DNA of 64,000 nt, taken from Paenibacillus sp. 1781tsa1 (lineage in GTDB: Bacteria; Bacillota; Bacilli; Paenibacillales; Paenibacillaceae). The stretch's first letter is position 1, and each line of letters opens with the position of its first letter. The notes below the pieces were generated by a model. That model was given only the letters and a program-made list of their open reading frames with translations. It ran no database searches and was not told where the DNA came from. Position numbers and translations under genes: made by a program. Positions 27,524 to 37,438 of the stretch are shown piece after piece. The stretch is taken from positions 3,844,001 through 3,908,000 of the forward strand of contig NZ_JAMYWY010000001.1 in assembly GCF_024159265.1 (NCBI RefSeq), written 5' to 3'.

Positions 27524-28198
27524 TTAATAAGAAGATGTAGATTGACCGCCCTGCATAATCTTCACACCAGAGCTTGCACCAATACGAGTCGCACCTGCTT
27601 CAATCATTTTCTGCATATCTTCCAGGCTACGTACGCCACCGGAAGCTTTAACGCCAATATCAGGACCTACAGTACGACGCATCAAAGCGATATCTTCTGG
27701 CGTTGCTCCACCTGTAGAGAAACCTGTAGAAGTTTTAACAAAATCAGCTCCAGCTCGTACAGCTGCTTGACAAGCACGTACTTTCTCATCATCCGTCAAC
27801 AGACAAGTTTCAATAATGACTTTCACCAAAGCTTTACCCGCAGCCGCTTCAACGACAGCACGAATATCCTGTTCAACATAATCATCTTTGCCATCTTTCA
27901 AAGCGCTGATGTTGATGACCATATCGACTTCAGTTGCACCTTTAGCAATCGCATCCTTGGTTTCGAAAGCTTTAGTCTCCGTTGTGGATGCTCCCAGAGG
28001 GAAACCAATAACGGTGCAGATGTCTACGCCAGTACCCTGCAACTGCTCAGCAGCATAAGCAACCCAACCTGGGTTAACACATACGGAAGCAAACTGGTAT
28101 TGCTTCGCTTCTTCGGTTAACTTGGCCATTTCACTTTGCGTTGCGTCCGCACGAAGCAGCGTATGGTCGATCATTTTAGCTAATTGTGGTGTAGTCAA
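27524..28198 (-). CDS. deoC: Deoxyribose-phosphate aldolase
   Basis: A 224-residue class I aldolase splitting 2-deoxyribose-5-phosphate into glyceraldehyde-3-phosphate and acetaldehyde. The Schiff-base Lys is in FVKTSTGF (about residues 153-160) and the second active-site Lys in GVKASGGV (about 182-189). Translation appears to start at TTG 28198, after GGGAGAGA; the next ATG would remove part of the first helix. First structural gene of the deo operon, behind the DeoR operator at 28273-28286. Confidence 0.95.
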   Translation of the reverse strand: MTTPQLAKMIDHTLLRADATQSEMAKLTEEAKQYQFASVCVNPGWVAYAAEQLQGTGVDICTVIGFPLGASTTETKAFETKDAIAKGATEVDMVINISALKDGKDDYVEQDIRAVVEAAAGKALVKVIIETCLLTDDEKVRACQAAVRAGADFVKTSTGFSTGGATPEDIALMRRTVGPDIGVKASGGVRSLEDMQKMIEAGATRIGASSGVKIMQGGQSTSSY

Positions 28199-28250
28199 TT
28201 GAATCTCTCCCTTATCTGAACTAGTTATTTTCTATACCCTTACACTAACA

Positions 28251-28295
28251 TGAACATATGTAAAAATCAACTTGAACTTTTGTTCACAGTTCAAC
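28251..28295 (-). promoter_or_regulatory. DeoR operator region of the deo operon
   Basis: The palindrome TGAACTTTTGTTCA at 28273-28286 is flanked by the half sites GTTCAA at 28289-28294 and TGAACA at 28251-28256. This mirrors the Bacillus subtilis arrangement of a palindrome plus a spaced half site. Confidence 0.65.
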
Positions 28296-28337
28296 TTACA
28301 GTTCTTGCTTCGTTATATTTTCTTCCTAACAAAGCAA

Positions 28338-28367
28338 AACATCCGCCCTTTTTACGTGGCAGATGTT
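28338..28367 (-). terminator. Probable terminator of deoR
   Basis: AACATCCGCC and GGCAGATGTT pair with one mismatch; on the minus strand a TTTTGCTTTG tail follows. Confidence 0.6.
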
Positions 28368-28388
28368 GTCATCCATATCCATTTGAAT

Positions 28389-29333
28389 TTAGAATCGCAG
28401 TAATGCCTGTGCTGTGTACTGATCCGTAACCAAAATATTCGCATAATGACCTTTAAGCGCGGCGTGAATGGCTTCAATTTTGCGTTGTCCCCCGGCGACC
28501 AGAATTGATTTTTCCTTATTTCTCAACTCGGCTAGATCAATTCCAACGGTTCTGCTGTTAATCTCTTCACTGATCAACTGACCTTCCGCGTCGAAAAAGC
28601 GTGAACAAATGTCACCTGCACCGGAGTTCATCAGCAATTGTTGCTCTTCTTCATTAAAGTAACCGAGCCTGAACAATAATGCATCTTCCTTCACAGTACC
28701 TACGGTAAACAAAGCGATGTTGGCCTGTCTACCAAGCTCTACAATTCTTCCGATATGCCGATCGGCTTCCACCATGTTTTTCACTTCAATGTTGTCGAAA
28801 ATAACCGGCAGTGGCAAATACCTTGGTACCGTGTGAAAAGCTTCAGCGAATAAATGTACAATCTCAGCGGCATACGTATTGACATGGGAATGGCTTACGC
28901 CCCCCTTCAATTGCACGACTTCGACACCTTTAACCTGCTTGGGACGAAGCTGACGTGCTACGGCATGCATGGTTGTTCCCCAAGTCACACCGATAATATC
29001 CGCATCCTGAACCGTCTCCTGAAGGTAGTCAGCTGCTCGTTTGCTGATATGCTTCTGTATTTCCTCATCACTCTTCAGCGGGGCAAAACATACAAGTGCC
29101 GTATCCAGATCATATTTAGATTTAAGTTCTCCCGCAATGATATCGATATCCTCCAGCGGGTCCATAATCTCAATCCGGACGTATCCGCGATCTTTCGCGT
29201 ACTGAAGTAACCTTGATACGGTTGGACGGGACACGCCCAATCTGGCGGCAATATCCTGCTGGCTGTAATCGGACTGATAATACAATTTCGCTGCTTCAAT
29301 GCTTAATCGTTGCTTCTCCAGGTCCATTCCCAT
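28389..29333 (-). CDS. deoR: Deoxyribonucleoside regulator DeoR (SorC-like family)
   Basis: A 314-residue repressor: N-terminal helix-turn-helix (YSQQDIAARLGVSRPTVSRLLQYAK, about residues 23-47) and a sugar-phosphate-binding domain (GVTWGTTMHAVARQL, GDICSRFFD, VAGGQRK). Length and domain plan match the Bacillus subtilis DeoR, which senses deoxyribose-5-phosphate. It is on the same strand as, and 190 bases upstream of, deoC. Its own likely terminator separates it from the operator region, so it is transcribed separately. Confidence 0.93.
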   Translation of the reverse strand: MGMDLEKQRLSIEAAKLYYQSDYSQQDIAARLGVSRPTVSRLLQYAKDRGYVRIEIMDPLEDIDIIAGELKSKYDLDTALVCFAPLKSDEEIQKHISKRAADYLQETVQDADIIGVTWGTTMHAVARQLRPKQVKGVEVVQLKGGVSHSHVNTYAAEIVHLFAEAFHTVPRYLPLPVIFDNIEVKNMVEADRHIGRIVELGRQANIALFTVGTVKEDALLFRLGYFNEEEQQLLMNSGAGDICSRFFDAEGQLISEEINSRTVGIDLAELRNKEKSILVAGGQRKIEAIHAALKGHYANILVTDQYTAQALLRF

Positions 29334-29566
29334 GTGCGCTCATCTCACTCATCCCTTTTATCGTTGGAACATAAATGCTCGTCCTGTATATTATACATGG
29401 ATTTAGTATCTGGTTACTACATCGCATCCAATTCAGTATTGTCTCCATTCCATCCATTCAATTCCTTTCTGACGTATAAAACGGGAGAAACGATGCATAC
29501 TACTGCGGTCGCTTCATTATTGCCAAGATTGGTTCACCCATTAATCGCACAGAGAGGAAGAACTGC

Positions 29567-30193
29567 ATGTCTACCTTATTGTACATTACTGCCCATCCTC
29601 ATGATCATGAAACCTCCTTCAGCATGGCTACGGGCAAAGCATTTATTGATGCGTATCGTGAAAGTCACCCTTCTGATGAGGTTGTTCACCTCGATCTGTA
29701 TCGCTCGGATATTCCGCATATCGATGCGGATGTCTTCAGTGGTTGGGGCAAACTGCAATCGGGCAGTGATCTGACTTCCGAAGAACAGGCGAAAGTAAGT
29801 CGTTTAAATGAACTGTCGGATCAATTTGCCTCAGCTGATAAATATGTTTTTGTAACACCGATGTGGAACTTCTCATTTCCTCCCATTCTGAAGGCTTATG
29901 TGGACTCTATCTGTGTGGCCGGCAAAACATTCCGGTATACAGAACAAGGTCCAGTTGGACTGTTGTCTGACAAAAAAGCGCTGCATATTCAAGCACGCGG
30001 CGGCATTTATTCCGAAGGCCCAGCGGCTCAGATGGAATCCGGTCATCGTTATTTAAGCATTATCATGTCATTCCTTGGTGTGCCGAAGCTTGATGGCATA
30101 TTTGTAGAGGGGCATAATCAGTATAAAGATCGTGCAGATGAGATCAAGCAACAAGCCATTGAACAGGCGCGCACTTTCGCAAAACTGTTTTAA
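29567..30193 (+). CDS. azoR: FMN-dependent NADH-azoreductase
   Basis: A 208-residue flavodoxin-fold quinone/azo reductase. The opening [17 protein letters not shown], the flavin-binding [19 protein letters not shown] (about residues 96-114) and [11 protein letters not shown] are family hallmarks. It probably protects against quinones and electrophiles in the cytosol. GAGAGGAAG precedes ATG 29567. It is a single gene, divergent from deoR, ending just before a fragment of repeat family A and a strong terminator. Confidence 0.95.
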   Translation: MSTLLYITAHPHDHETSFSMATGKAFIDAYRESHPSDEVVHLDLYRSDIPHIDADVFSGWGKLQSGSDLTSEEQAKVSRLNELSDQFASADKYVFVTPMWNFSFPPILKAYVDSICVAGKTFRYTEQGPVGLLSDKKALHIQARGGIYSEGPAAQMESGHRYLSIIMSFLGVPKLDGIFVEGHNQYKDRADEIKQQAIEQARTFAKLF

Positions 30194-30202
30194 GAGAGGT
30201 AG

Positions 30203-30246
30203 TTTCATCCCATCTTCTCGGTACTGAAAACCGACCTTTTTGAACA
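30203..30246 (-). repeat. Truncated copy of repeat family A
   Basis: About 44 bases that, in reverse complement, match 8341-8384 at about nine in ten positions, including the terminal TGTTCAAAAAG. The rest of the element is missing. Confidence 0.75.
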
Positions 30247-30282
30247 CTCACTTCCAGTGTAGTAAACAATCAAAACATAAAC

Positions 30283-30330
30283 AAAACCCGCATGTTTCCT
30301 AGGGATATTCCCAGGAAACATGCGGGTTTT
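30283..30330. terminator. Strong bidirectional terminator
   Basis: Eighteen-base perfect arms, AAAACCCGCATGTTTCCT at 30283-30300 and its complement at 30313-30330, between azoR and the convergent small unknown gene. Confidence 0.9.
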
Positions 30331-30352
30331 CAATGTATAATCAACCTAGAGC

Positions 30353-30703
30353 TTATTGATGTCCAGCGCTGGCACGGCTCATGGTTTCAAGTTTACGTGT
30401 AATCGCATGACGGTCTACTTTCAATCCCCAGATCATTTCAATAATCTGCTCTTTCTCCTCAGGACTGTCGGCATGCTTCAGTTGCATTAACAGATCATGC
30501 ATTTGTTCATTAATGCCTTCAAATTGAATCCATAAATCCTGTCTTACCTCTTTTGAATCCAGATGATGATTTGCATCGACTTCTTCCTTCAATGCTTGCA
30601 GAATAGCATCTTTCCATTCGTCATCACCTAGCTGTTTCGCAATGTTCAGGAGATCCAGATAATCGTCAACAAGAAGTGAGTTCAATTCAGCATGTGTTTT
30701 CAT
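30353..30703 (-). CDS. Small helical protein of unknown function
   Basis: A 116-residue charged, predicted all-helical cytosolic protein (NSLLVDDYLDLLNIAKQLGDDEWK opening; coiled-coil-like stretch at about 62-92). I do not recognise a domain. AAGGGGATG precedes ATG 30703. It lies 85 bases downstream of the MFS gene on the same strand, behind no obvious terminator, so it may be the last gene of that transcript. The terminator at 30283-30330 follows it. Confidence 0.7.
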   Translation of the reverse strand: MKTHAELNSLLVDDYLDLLNIAKQLGDDEWKDAILQALKEEVDANHHLDSKEVRQDLWIQFEGINEQMHDLLMQLKHADSPEEKEQIIEMIWGLKVDRHAITRKLETMSRASAGHQ

Positions 30704-30788
30704 CGTTTATTGCATCCCCTTTTCGTCTATTTACCAAGTATTATACTCGGTATTTCAGGATATGCAATAGCTGTCGGAAAAAGTTGCT

Positions 30789-32048
30789 TTATGTAGCCTG
30801 TCCCTTCAACCTGTGAACAAGCAAATTACACAAGACAAAACCGATCAAAACATACACACCAATCATGCCTACAATGCCCATCCATCCCAGATGGCTGTAT
30901 AACAGTCCGCCTCCTGTTCCACTTACGCTTGAACCAAGGTAGTAGAAAAACAAATACAACGCATTAGCCTGGGATTTGTGCTGATTGGCCACGAGTCCAA
31001 CCCAACTGCTTGCGATCGAATGGCCGCCAAAGAAACCAAAGGCAAACAGAGCGAGTCCGATAATTTTGACCCAAAGCGCTGGATGAACGGTACAGACTGC
31101 ACCAACCAGAATGATGCCCAGTGCGATTCCAAGCACATGTGATCTGCCATAACGATCTGCAAGGCGGCCCATCCAGGTGCTGCTGACCGTGCCCATCAGA
31201 TACACCACAAAAAGACTTCCAACAATGGACTGGCTTAGATGATAGGGTTCACCCGTCAATTCAAAACCAATATAGTTGAACAGGGTCACGAAGCCCCCCA
31301 TCAGTAGAAAACCGAGTCCATACAGGCACAGCAGCCTTGGGTTGCGACATTGTGACCACAAAAGAGGTATTGGATTTTTGAATCCGGGTGAAGCTTTGAC
31401 AAAATGACGCGATGGCGGGATGACAAGCCAAAAAATAACGGCTGCACACAGTCCAAGAATACCAATGAAACCCACAGCAGCGCGCCAACTGAACCAATCT
31501 GTTACCACACCGCTGATAAAACGACCTGCCATGCCACCAATCGAATTCCCGCTAATATATAGGCCCATGGCATAACCAAGACTTTTAGGTTCAATTTCTT
31601 CTGACAGATATGTCATTGCTATAGATGGCAACCCTGCGAGTGCCACACCCTGGAGAATACGAAGCAGAAGAAGCTCCGTATATCCCGGGCTGAATGCGCT
31701 CAACAAAGCAATAACAGAAGATATCACCAGTGCTGCTGTCATAATAAAGCGTCGGCCCACAGAATCAGATAAGGACCCGATGAACAGCATCGTCAATGCC
31801 ATGGCGATCGTTGTTACCGATAGCGTAAGACTGGCGTGTGCCGGCGTAATGGAGAACGCTTCGCTAATCTCAGGCATCAGGGGCTGGAGGCTGTAGAGCA
31901 AAGCAAAAGTGACAAAACCTCCGGCGAACAGTGCAAGGCTAATGTTACGAAATGTCTTCGTTCCCTGCTGAATCATGGATGTTCCAACTTTCTCAGTAAG
32001 AAAGCTTCTTGGATCGACTGTGGCCTGATCGCCAGTGAAGCCTTCCAT
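30789..32048 (-). CDS. MFS transporter
   Basis: A 419-residue, 12-helix major facilitator of the YnfM/YgaY branch. The loop 2-3 motif GSLSDSVGRRFIM and the repeat motif GRLADRYGRSHVLG are visible. Such proteins usually export small molecules. It starts 6 bases after the M24 gene, without a clear ribosome site; ATG 31976 is an alternative start nearer the first helix. Being last in the hydantoinase operon, it may export a product or toxic intermediate; this is inference. Confidence 0.88.
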   Translation of the reverse strand: MEGFTGDQATVDPRSFLTEKVGTSMIQQGTKTFRNISLALFAGGFVTFALLYSLQPLMPEISEAFSITPAHASLTLSVTTIAMALTMLFIGSLSDSVGRRFIMTAALVISSVIALLSAFSPGYTELLLLRILQGVALAGLPSIAMTYLSEEIEPKSLGYAMGLYISGNSIGGMAGRFISGVVTDWFSWRAAVGFIGILGLCAAVIFWLVIPPSRHFVKASPGFKNPIPLLWSQCRNPRLLCLYGLGFLLMGGFVTLFNYIGFELTGEPYHLSQSIVGSLFVVYLMGTVSSTWMGRLADRYGRSHVLGIALGIILVGAVCTVHPALWVKIIGLALFAFGFFGGHSIASSWVGLVANQHKSQANALYLFFYYLGSSVSGTGGGLLYSHLGWMGIVGMIGVYVLIGFVLCNLLVHRLKGQAT

Positions 32049-32054
32049 TTATCG

Positions 32055-33272
32055 TTATTTAGTGAACAGTTTCCGCTCCATATGGGTCAGAAACTCATAA
32101 CCATCTGGCGTTACGACAATTGTATCTTCAATTTGGAATCCACCAGCACCGAGCTCGTAATAGGGTACCTCAACACATAGCACCATTCCGGACTCAAGTA
32201 CGCGCTGGTCACCTGGAGAGAGGGTTATATCGTCGTACAATTCCAACCCGATGGCATGTCCGACATGCTGACGTCGGTAATGCGGAATCCCCTCACGCTG
32301 TACGCGAGATACTGCCGCATGGAATACTTCTGATGCCTTGACGCCAGGGCGCACACGCTCAAGGGCCGTCTCCCATCCACTTTTGACTGCATTAAAATGT
32401 TTTTTCATCCAAGCGGTAGGCTCCCCTGCAACAACTGTGCGGCCCGTATCTCCCCAATATCCCTCCAGCTGTAGGCAAAGGTCGAAACGGATCTGATCTC
32501 CGGTCTCAATCGTATGAAAATAATTTTCAATGAGTGGCAAGGCACTACGTGGCCCTGCCCCTACCGCTGTCATTGCGGGAGTCCCACCTGCTCTCATCAC
32601 AGCCAGACGATAATGATCGGCAAGTTGCTTCTCATGAACACCTGTGGCAATCAGGTCAATGAGTTCCTGCTCAATCCGTTCATTTAATTGGGCAGCCTGA
32701 CGCAGTTGCTCGATTTCAAAAGGTGTCTTGACCAGGCGGATTTCTCGGAACAACTTATATGCAGGAATTACCGGTCTGTCAGGAACCTCCTCCTTGATTC
32801 TCGTCAGAATATCTGGAGCGATCCGCATCTCATCGATTCCAATCGGCTGATCTTCGATCTCAAGCTGTTTTAATGCTGCCTTGAGTGCTTCAACTGGATT
32901 TGGATGAATAACCGTCGTTTGTAGGAGAGAATAGAACAGATCGATGTCGTCAGTTGAAAGTTTGCCTTCAATTGAACCTTCCACGAAAAAATCACTGTAG
33001 GCAAATATGTCCACTCCAGTGATACCGAATTGGGCCACCACGCCCAACCGATTCGTTGGAATGACGATACACGGCCTAGCAGATCTATCCGCAGGCAGAA
33101 CCGCATAAATCTGCATCGTCCAGTTGCTTGCACGCAGCTGGGACCCGATGACATAGTGAATGTTCTCCGGAGTAGTTGCGATCAGGGCACTTAGCCCCTG
33201 AGCTTTCATCACTTCTTCCGCCCGATCCCGATTTAGACCTGAGCTATGGGACAGATGCTGTGGATTATTCAT
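32055..33272 (-). CDS. M24 family Xaa-Pro peptidase-like (pita-bread) enzyme
   Basis: About 405 residues: an N-terminal creatinase/prolidase domain (to about 150) and a C-terminal pita-bread domain. The five metal ligands fit Asp in RFDLCL, Asp in GDTGRT, His in GHAIGLELYD, Glu in CVEVPYY and Glu in QIEDT. The fold covers proline peptidases and creatinases, so either a peptide or a guanidino/amide substrate is possible. The AAGGAGG site sets the start at 33272, overlapping the permease gene end by 8 bases. Context with hydantoinase genes suggests an accessory hydrolase. Confidence 0.85.
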   Translation of the reverse strand: MNNPQHLSHSSGLNRDRAEEVMKAQGLSALIATTPENIHYVIGSQLRASNWTMQIYAVLPADRSARPCIVIPTNRLGVVAQFGITGVDIFAYSDFFVEGSIEGKLSTDDIDLFYSLLQTTVIHPNPVEALKAALKQLEIEDQPIGIDEMRIAPDILTRIKEEVPDRPVIPAYKLFREIRLVKTPFEIEQLRQAAQLNERIEQELIDLIATGVHEKQLADHYRLAVMRAGGTPAMTAVGAGPRSALPLIENYFHTIETGDQIRFDLCLQLEGYWGDTGRTVVAGEPTAWMKKHFNAVKSGWETALERVRPGVKASEVFHAAVSRVQREGIPHYRRQHVGHAIGLELYDDITLSPGDQRVLESGMVLCVEVPYYELGAGGFQIEDTIVVTPDGYEFLTHMERKLFTK

Positions 33273-34110
33273 TTTGATCCAGACCTCCTTTTGTTTTGGT
33301 GCGACCAAATAAACGGTCAAGTCCCGGTACAGAGCGAAGCACTAGTTTAATCGTCATAAACAGAGCTAGCGCAAAAGCGATCAGAACGACAGACACAACA
33401 GCAATCGTTGGGTCCTGCCATTTCTCCATATACAGGAATAGCTGAATCGGCAATGTGTAGCTATCCTGACGGAGCAACAACAGGGCAGCCTCTACCTGAT
33501 CGAAAGTGAAGACAAAAGCGATAGACCCCGACAGGAGCAGGGATAGTCGGAGCTGTGGCAGCGTAATTGTGAAAAAGATACGCATCGGCCCTGCGCCAAG
33601 GTCCGCGGCAGCTTCCCGGTGAGCCGGGTGCAGATTGGCTAACGCACTGCCCACAAGAGTGAGCACGAATGGAAGCACAATGACCGCTTCACCCAAAATA
33701 AGTGCAAACAGTCCGCCTGCAATATGCATTTTCGAGAACAAAATCAGGTATGCGATACCCAGCGTAATTTTCGGCATAACCATCGGAGATACAAAAAATG
33801 CCCTTAAGATACCAGAGCCAGGGAAAGGGTATTGCACGATCGCTAGCGCAGCAAGCGTACCTGTAATCAAAGCCAGCAGAACCGCCCCTGTAGAAGCAAT
33901 AAGACTATTCTTGAATGCATCGAGAAACTGGGTTTGCTCACTCAGATTGGCATACCATTTCAAGGTCAGACCTTCTGGGGGAAATTTGCTGGCTGAACCT
34001 GAGCCTACAGATGTCAACATAATCATCAGCAGCGGCAACAGCAAATAAATGGCTACGGCGCCTACAAAGATGTAGAGTAACAGCTTGGTGCCCCTGTTCG
34101 ACTTAACCAT
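33265..34110 (-). CDS. ABC transporter permease (PotC-like)
   Basis: A 281-residue permease with six predicted helices and the EAA loop EAAADLGAGPMRIFFTITLP (about residues 160-179), followed by the usual LSGSIAFVFTFDQVE. It pairs with the upstream permease to import a spermidine/putrescine-class or amino-acid-like solute. It overlaps the preceding gene by 8 bases. Confidence 0.9.
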   Translation of the reverse strand: MVKSNRGTKLLLYIFVGAVAIYLLLPLLMIMLTSVGSGSASKFPPEGLTLKWYANLSEQTQFLDAFKNSLIASTGAVLLALITGTLAALAIVQYPFPGSGILRAFFVSPMVMPKITLGIAYLILFSKMHIAGGLFALILGEAVIVLPFVLTLVGSALANLHPAHREAAADLGAGPMRIFFTITLPQLRLSLLLSGSIAFVFTFDQVEAALLLLRQDSYTLPIQLFLYMEKWQDPTIAVVSVVLIAFALALFMTIKLVLRSVPGLDRLFGRTKTKGGLDQNE

Positions 34111-35020
34111 ACGCCTGACCTCCCTTACGGGAACGACGGAACATCAACATTTCTGCTCCTTTATTCACAAGCAAGGAGACGACGATGGAAGATACAAGCA
34201 AGAACAAGCTGGCAACCGCAGCCATCGGCCAGTTGGTATCCAAGGTTCGCTGGTATATAAATACCGGAAGTGTCATGACTCTTCCTCCGCCAATCAGTTG
34301 AGGTGTGGTGAAGGCGGTGAGACATAACGTGAACACAATCTGTACCCCGCTTGCAATGCCTCTTGCCGATAAAGGCAGGGTAATGGTCAGGAACGTTTGC
34401 CAGCTGCCCGCCCCCAAATCCTGAGCAGCTGCCTTTAAAGAGGCATCACTTTGGGATAATACATTCAGGATTGGAAAGACCATAAATGGCAAGAAAATAT
34501 GGACAAGCGCTACAACGACACCTGTCTCGTTGTATATCATGCTGAATCCTTCCTCAGTAAGCCCCAGCCGGATGAACAACCAGTTCATGAAGCCCTGTTT
34601 GGACAGCAAAAGCTGCCATCCGTAAGAACGCACAACTGCGCTGACCAGCAGCGGAAGAAAGGTGAGTAGCAGCAACAATTGCTTCATGCCAGGCTTCTTT
34701 AGACCAGCAATGCAATAGGCCAGCGGATATGCCAGCAAAAGACTCCATAGCGTAACCTTGAAGGCAATGCGAAACGTTGTGCCAATCAGTTTCCAATAGT
34801 AAGGATCAGATAAAAAAGCACGATAGGCCCCCCAGTCCCAGCCACGAATAAGCTTGCCATTCTCATACATATCGAAGCTATATCTGCCAAAGATCAGCAA
34901 CCCGCCCAGATACACGATGCCCATCATAGCAAGCGCAGGCAACAGAAGCAGCAACCGGGTTACCCATGTGCGGTTCCCGAAGGAATACAAATTCACGATC
35001 CGTTCCGCGATCCGATTCAT
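34103..35020 (-). CDS. ABC transporter permease (PotB-like)
   Basis: A 305-residue permease with six helices and the EAA loop KAAAQDLGAGSWQTFLTITLP (about residues 195-215). First permease of a PotABCD-like importer. Its ATG overlaps the stop of the ATPase gene by four bases (ATGA). The substrate is unknown; neighbouring hydantoinase genes suggest a cyclic amide or its precursor. Confidence 0.9.
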   Translation of the reverse strand: MNRIAERIVNLYSFGNRTWVTRLLLLLPALAMMGIVYLGGLLIFGRYSFDMYENGKLIRGWDWGAYRAFLSDPYYWKLIGTTFRIAFKVTLWSLLLAYPLAYCIAGLKKPGMKQLLLLLTFLPLLVSAVVRSYGWQLLLSKQGFMNWLFIRLGLTEEGFSMIYNETGVVVALVHIFLPFMVFPILNVLSQSDASLKAAAQDLGAGSWQTFLTITLPLSARGIASGVQIVFTLCLTAFTTPQLIGGGRVMTLPVFIYQRTLDTNWPMAAVASLFLLVSSIVVSLLVNKGAEMLMFRRSRKGGQAYG

Positions 35021-36147
35021 ATTCCTGCACCCTGTACATGGTCATGCATGGGTTCAGATAACAAGAGCGCGTCCTCTGGATCGAAGCCAATTTGTATGGG
35101 CTCACCTGGACTATAACGTGAGACTCCCCGCTGATGCAGCACACTGGCCTGAACCAGGAAATCCTCTGCAATCTGCACGCTGTAACGAATATTTGCTCCG
35201 CCGTACACCGCTTCAATCACATGTCCATCCAGTTTATTAAGGCAAAGATTTGCATCTTCTCCAAGTCGAATATACTCATTACGAATCGATAATGAATGGC
35301 CTGCTCCCACTTTCGGTACAGCATTTCCAACTCTGACTTTCACCAGCAATGAATTGCCGAAACATTCTACCCGAATTCCATTGATATCATGTCCTAACAC
35401 TTTCGTCTCAAAGAGGTTGGTATCTCCAATGAATTTGGCTACGAAACTATCGGCCGGTCTTTCATAGATTTCATCAGGGGTTGCATATTGCAGCAGCCTT
35501 CCGGCGCGCATGACTCCAATTCGGTCAGACATGTTCATAGCCTCACTCTGATCATGCGTTACAAAGATAAACGTCCCACCGAACTCGCGCTGGATGCGTT
35601 TCAGTTCACGCTGCATATCGAGACGCAGCTGCATGTCCAATGCAGAGAGAGGTTCGTCAAGCAGCAGCACTTCGGGTCTGTTGATCAGTGCGCGAGCAAT
35701 GGCGACGCGTTGGGCCTGCCCCCCGGACAGCTCGGACACTGCACGCCTGCCATAGTCTCCGAGCTGGACCAGATCCAGCATCTCACCTACTTGCCGTTGA
35801 ATATCGGCTTTTGGTAACTTCTTTACCTTTAGCCCATAGGCAATGTTGTTGAATAAGTCCATATGAGGGAACAGCGCAAGCTGCTGAAAAATCATATTGC
35901 TATTGCGTCCATAGGCTGGAACGCCAGTCACATCCCGGCCTCCCAGCATAATGGTGCCCTGATCCGGTTGCTCAAGTCCGCCAAGCATGCGCAGCAGTGT
36001 TGTTTTGCCACAGCCACTCGGACCAAGCAAGGAAACGAATTCGCCCTTTTTCACTTGGAGTGTTACATGATCAACGGCGGCTCGTTCACCATAGATCTTC
36101 GTGACTTCCCTTGTTTCAATGGATATGGTTTCTTGTCCGCTGCTCAT
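35017..36147 (-). CDS. ABC transporter ATP-binding protein (PotA-like)
   Basis: A 376-residue ATPase with Walker A GPSGCGKTT, signature LSGGQAQR, Walker B VLLLDEPLSALD and switch His in FVTHDQ, then a C-terminal TOBE regulatory domain (about residues 285-360). It energises the two following permeases. It lies 72 bases after the binding-protein gene. Confidence 0.92.
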   Translation of the reverse strand: MSSGQETISIETREVTKIYGERAAVDHVTLQVKKGEFVSLLGPSGCGKTTLLRMLGGLEQPDQGTIMLGGRDVTGVPAYGRNSNMIFQQLALFPHMDLFNNIAYGLKVKKLPKADIQRQVGEMLDLVQLGDYGRRAVSELSGGQAQRVAIARALINRPEVLLLDEPLSALDMQLRLDMQRELKRIQREFGGTFIFVTHDQSEAMNMSDRIGVMRAGRLLQYATPDEIYERPADSFVAKFIGDTNLFETKVLGHDINGIRVECFGNSLLVKVRVGNAVPKVGAGHSLSIRNEYIRLGEDANLCLNKLDGHVIEAVYGGANIRYSVQIAEDFLVQASVLHQRGVSRYSPGEPIQIGFDPEDALLLSEPMHDHVQGAGI

Positions 36148-36219
36148 CTCTGATTCCCTCCCATCCGTTCCGCGTTCATAACAGAACCCGGAATCGTTGC
36201 GTGCCTGACAACAATCCTT

Positions 36220-37362
36220 TTATTGAAGCTTTGTTTTCACGAGTCGGTCCCATAGTTCCTTCCAGGAAGAGCTGTTCTGTGCGAGCACATCCCAGTCTGG
36301 ATTAATGCCGCTACTTTGCGTTTCAACGGAGAATGAAGGATCATCCTTGTACTTGTCTGGAACTGCAGCTGTCGTACTGGTTACTGGCGTACCCGTCGCT
36401 TCTGCGTATTGTGACAGCGCCTCTGCGCTCAACAATTCGTTAATGATTTCGTTTGCAACACGTGCCTGCTCAGGTGTTGAGCCCTTCACGACCTGAAGTG
36501 TGTACGGGAAGGAGATGGCACCTTCGCTTGGATATGCTACGGCAAGTGGAGAACCTCCATCAATCCATGTCTGCGCAACCTGTGCACTGAATGGGGCAAT
36601 GAGTGCATCACCTGACTCCAGCAGTGCTTTCAGCTGATCATTAGATGAAACCAATGTGCCAATCTGGTCACTGCGATCTGCCCAGAACTGGAAGGCTGGC
36701 TCGGGATTTTCATAGGATGCGCCAATTTCTTGACCTTTGGCAGCAATAAGCGGGGAGATATAGGAATAAAACATGTAGTCCCAGAGCGCAGTTTTTCCTT
36801 TGAACTCCTCGTTATCCCATAGATCGTTCCAGCTGGTAGGCGGCGTTTTTACCAGGTCTTTGTTATATACCAGGGCGAAGCTCGAAACGCCCCAGACCAC
36901 ACCTTTATTGTCTGGCTTGTGGAAGGACTCCGGGATATCCTTGATATTGGTTACGATGCTTGTATCTAATGGCTCCCACATGTCATCGTTCAAACCTTTA
37001 GCCGTCGCATCTGCATTGAAATAACCGAAGTTGACGACCGGATTGTTGGCATCAGCCTGCTTGCCTGCCACCATCTTTGGATACATTACCGAATTGGAGG
37101 ACTCCTCAAAAGTGACTTCAACGTTGGGATGTTCTTTCACATACTCGGCAACCACTTCTTTAGGAACAACATCCTGATTGGAACCGGCCCAGATAAACAT
37201 CGTCAGCTTAACTTTGTCTGCGCCTGCTCCTGCTCCTGAAGAATCGCTCTCTCCGGCAGTATTACTTGAGTTACCGGCTCCACCACAAGCGGAAAGCACC
37301 AATGTACCGGCCAGTGTCAGTGAGGCGAGGCTGAGAAAGCGTTTTTTGTTTGATTTAAACAT
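36220..37362 (-). CDS. ABC transporter solute-binding lipoprotein (PotD-like)
   Basis: About 380 residues. A lipobox LVLSAC follows a short signal peptide. The mature part is a class D periplasmic-binding-type protein (VWGVSSFALVYNKDLV, KTPPTSWNDLWDNEEFKGK). GGGGGAA places the start at ATG 37362 rather than 37380. It captures the solute for the following ATPase and permeases. Confidence 0.9.
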   Translation of the reverse strand: MFKSNKKRFLSLASLTLAGTLVLSACGGAGNSSNTAGESDSSGAGAGADKVKLTMFIWAGSNQDVVPKEVVAEYVKEHPNVEVTFEESSNSVMYPKMVAGKQADANNPVVNFGYFNADATAKGLNDDMWEPLDTSIVTNIKDIPESFHKPDNKGVVWGVSSFALVYNKDLVKTPPTSWNDLWDNEEFKGKTALWDYMFYSYISPLIAAKGQEIGASYENPEPAFQFWADRSDQIGTLVSSNDQLKALLESGDALIAPFSAQVAQTWIDGGSPLAVAYPSEGAISFPYTLQVVKGSTPEQARVANEIINELLSAEALSQYAEATGTPVTSTTAAVPDKYKDDPSFSVETQSSGINPDWDVLAQNSSSWKELWDRLVKTKLQ

Positions 37363-37438
37363 GCAATTTCCCCCATCCATGTAGTTGGTTTTACGGTTTT
37401 ATCGCTAAGACGGAACTAGATATTCTCCATACACTTGA

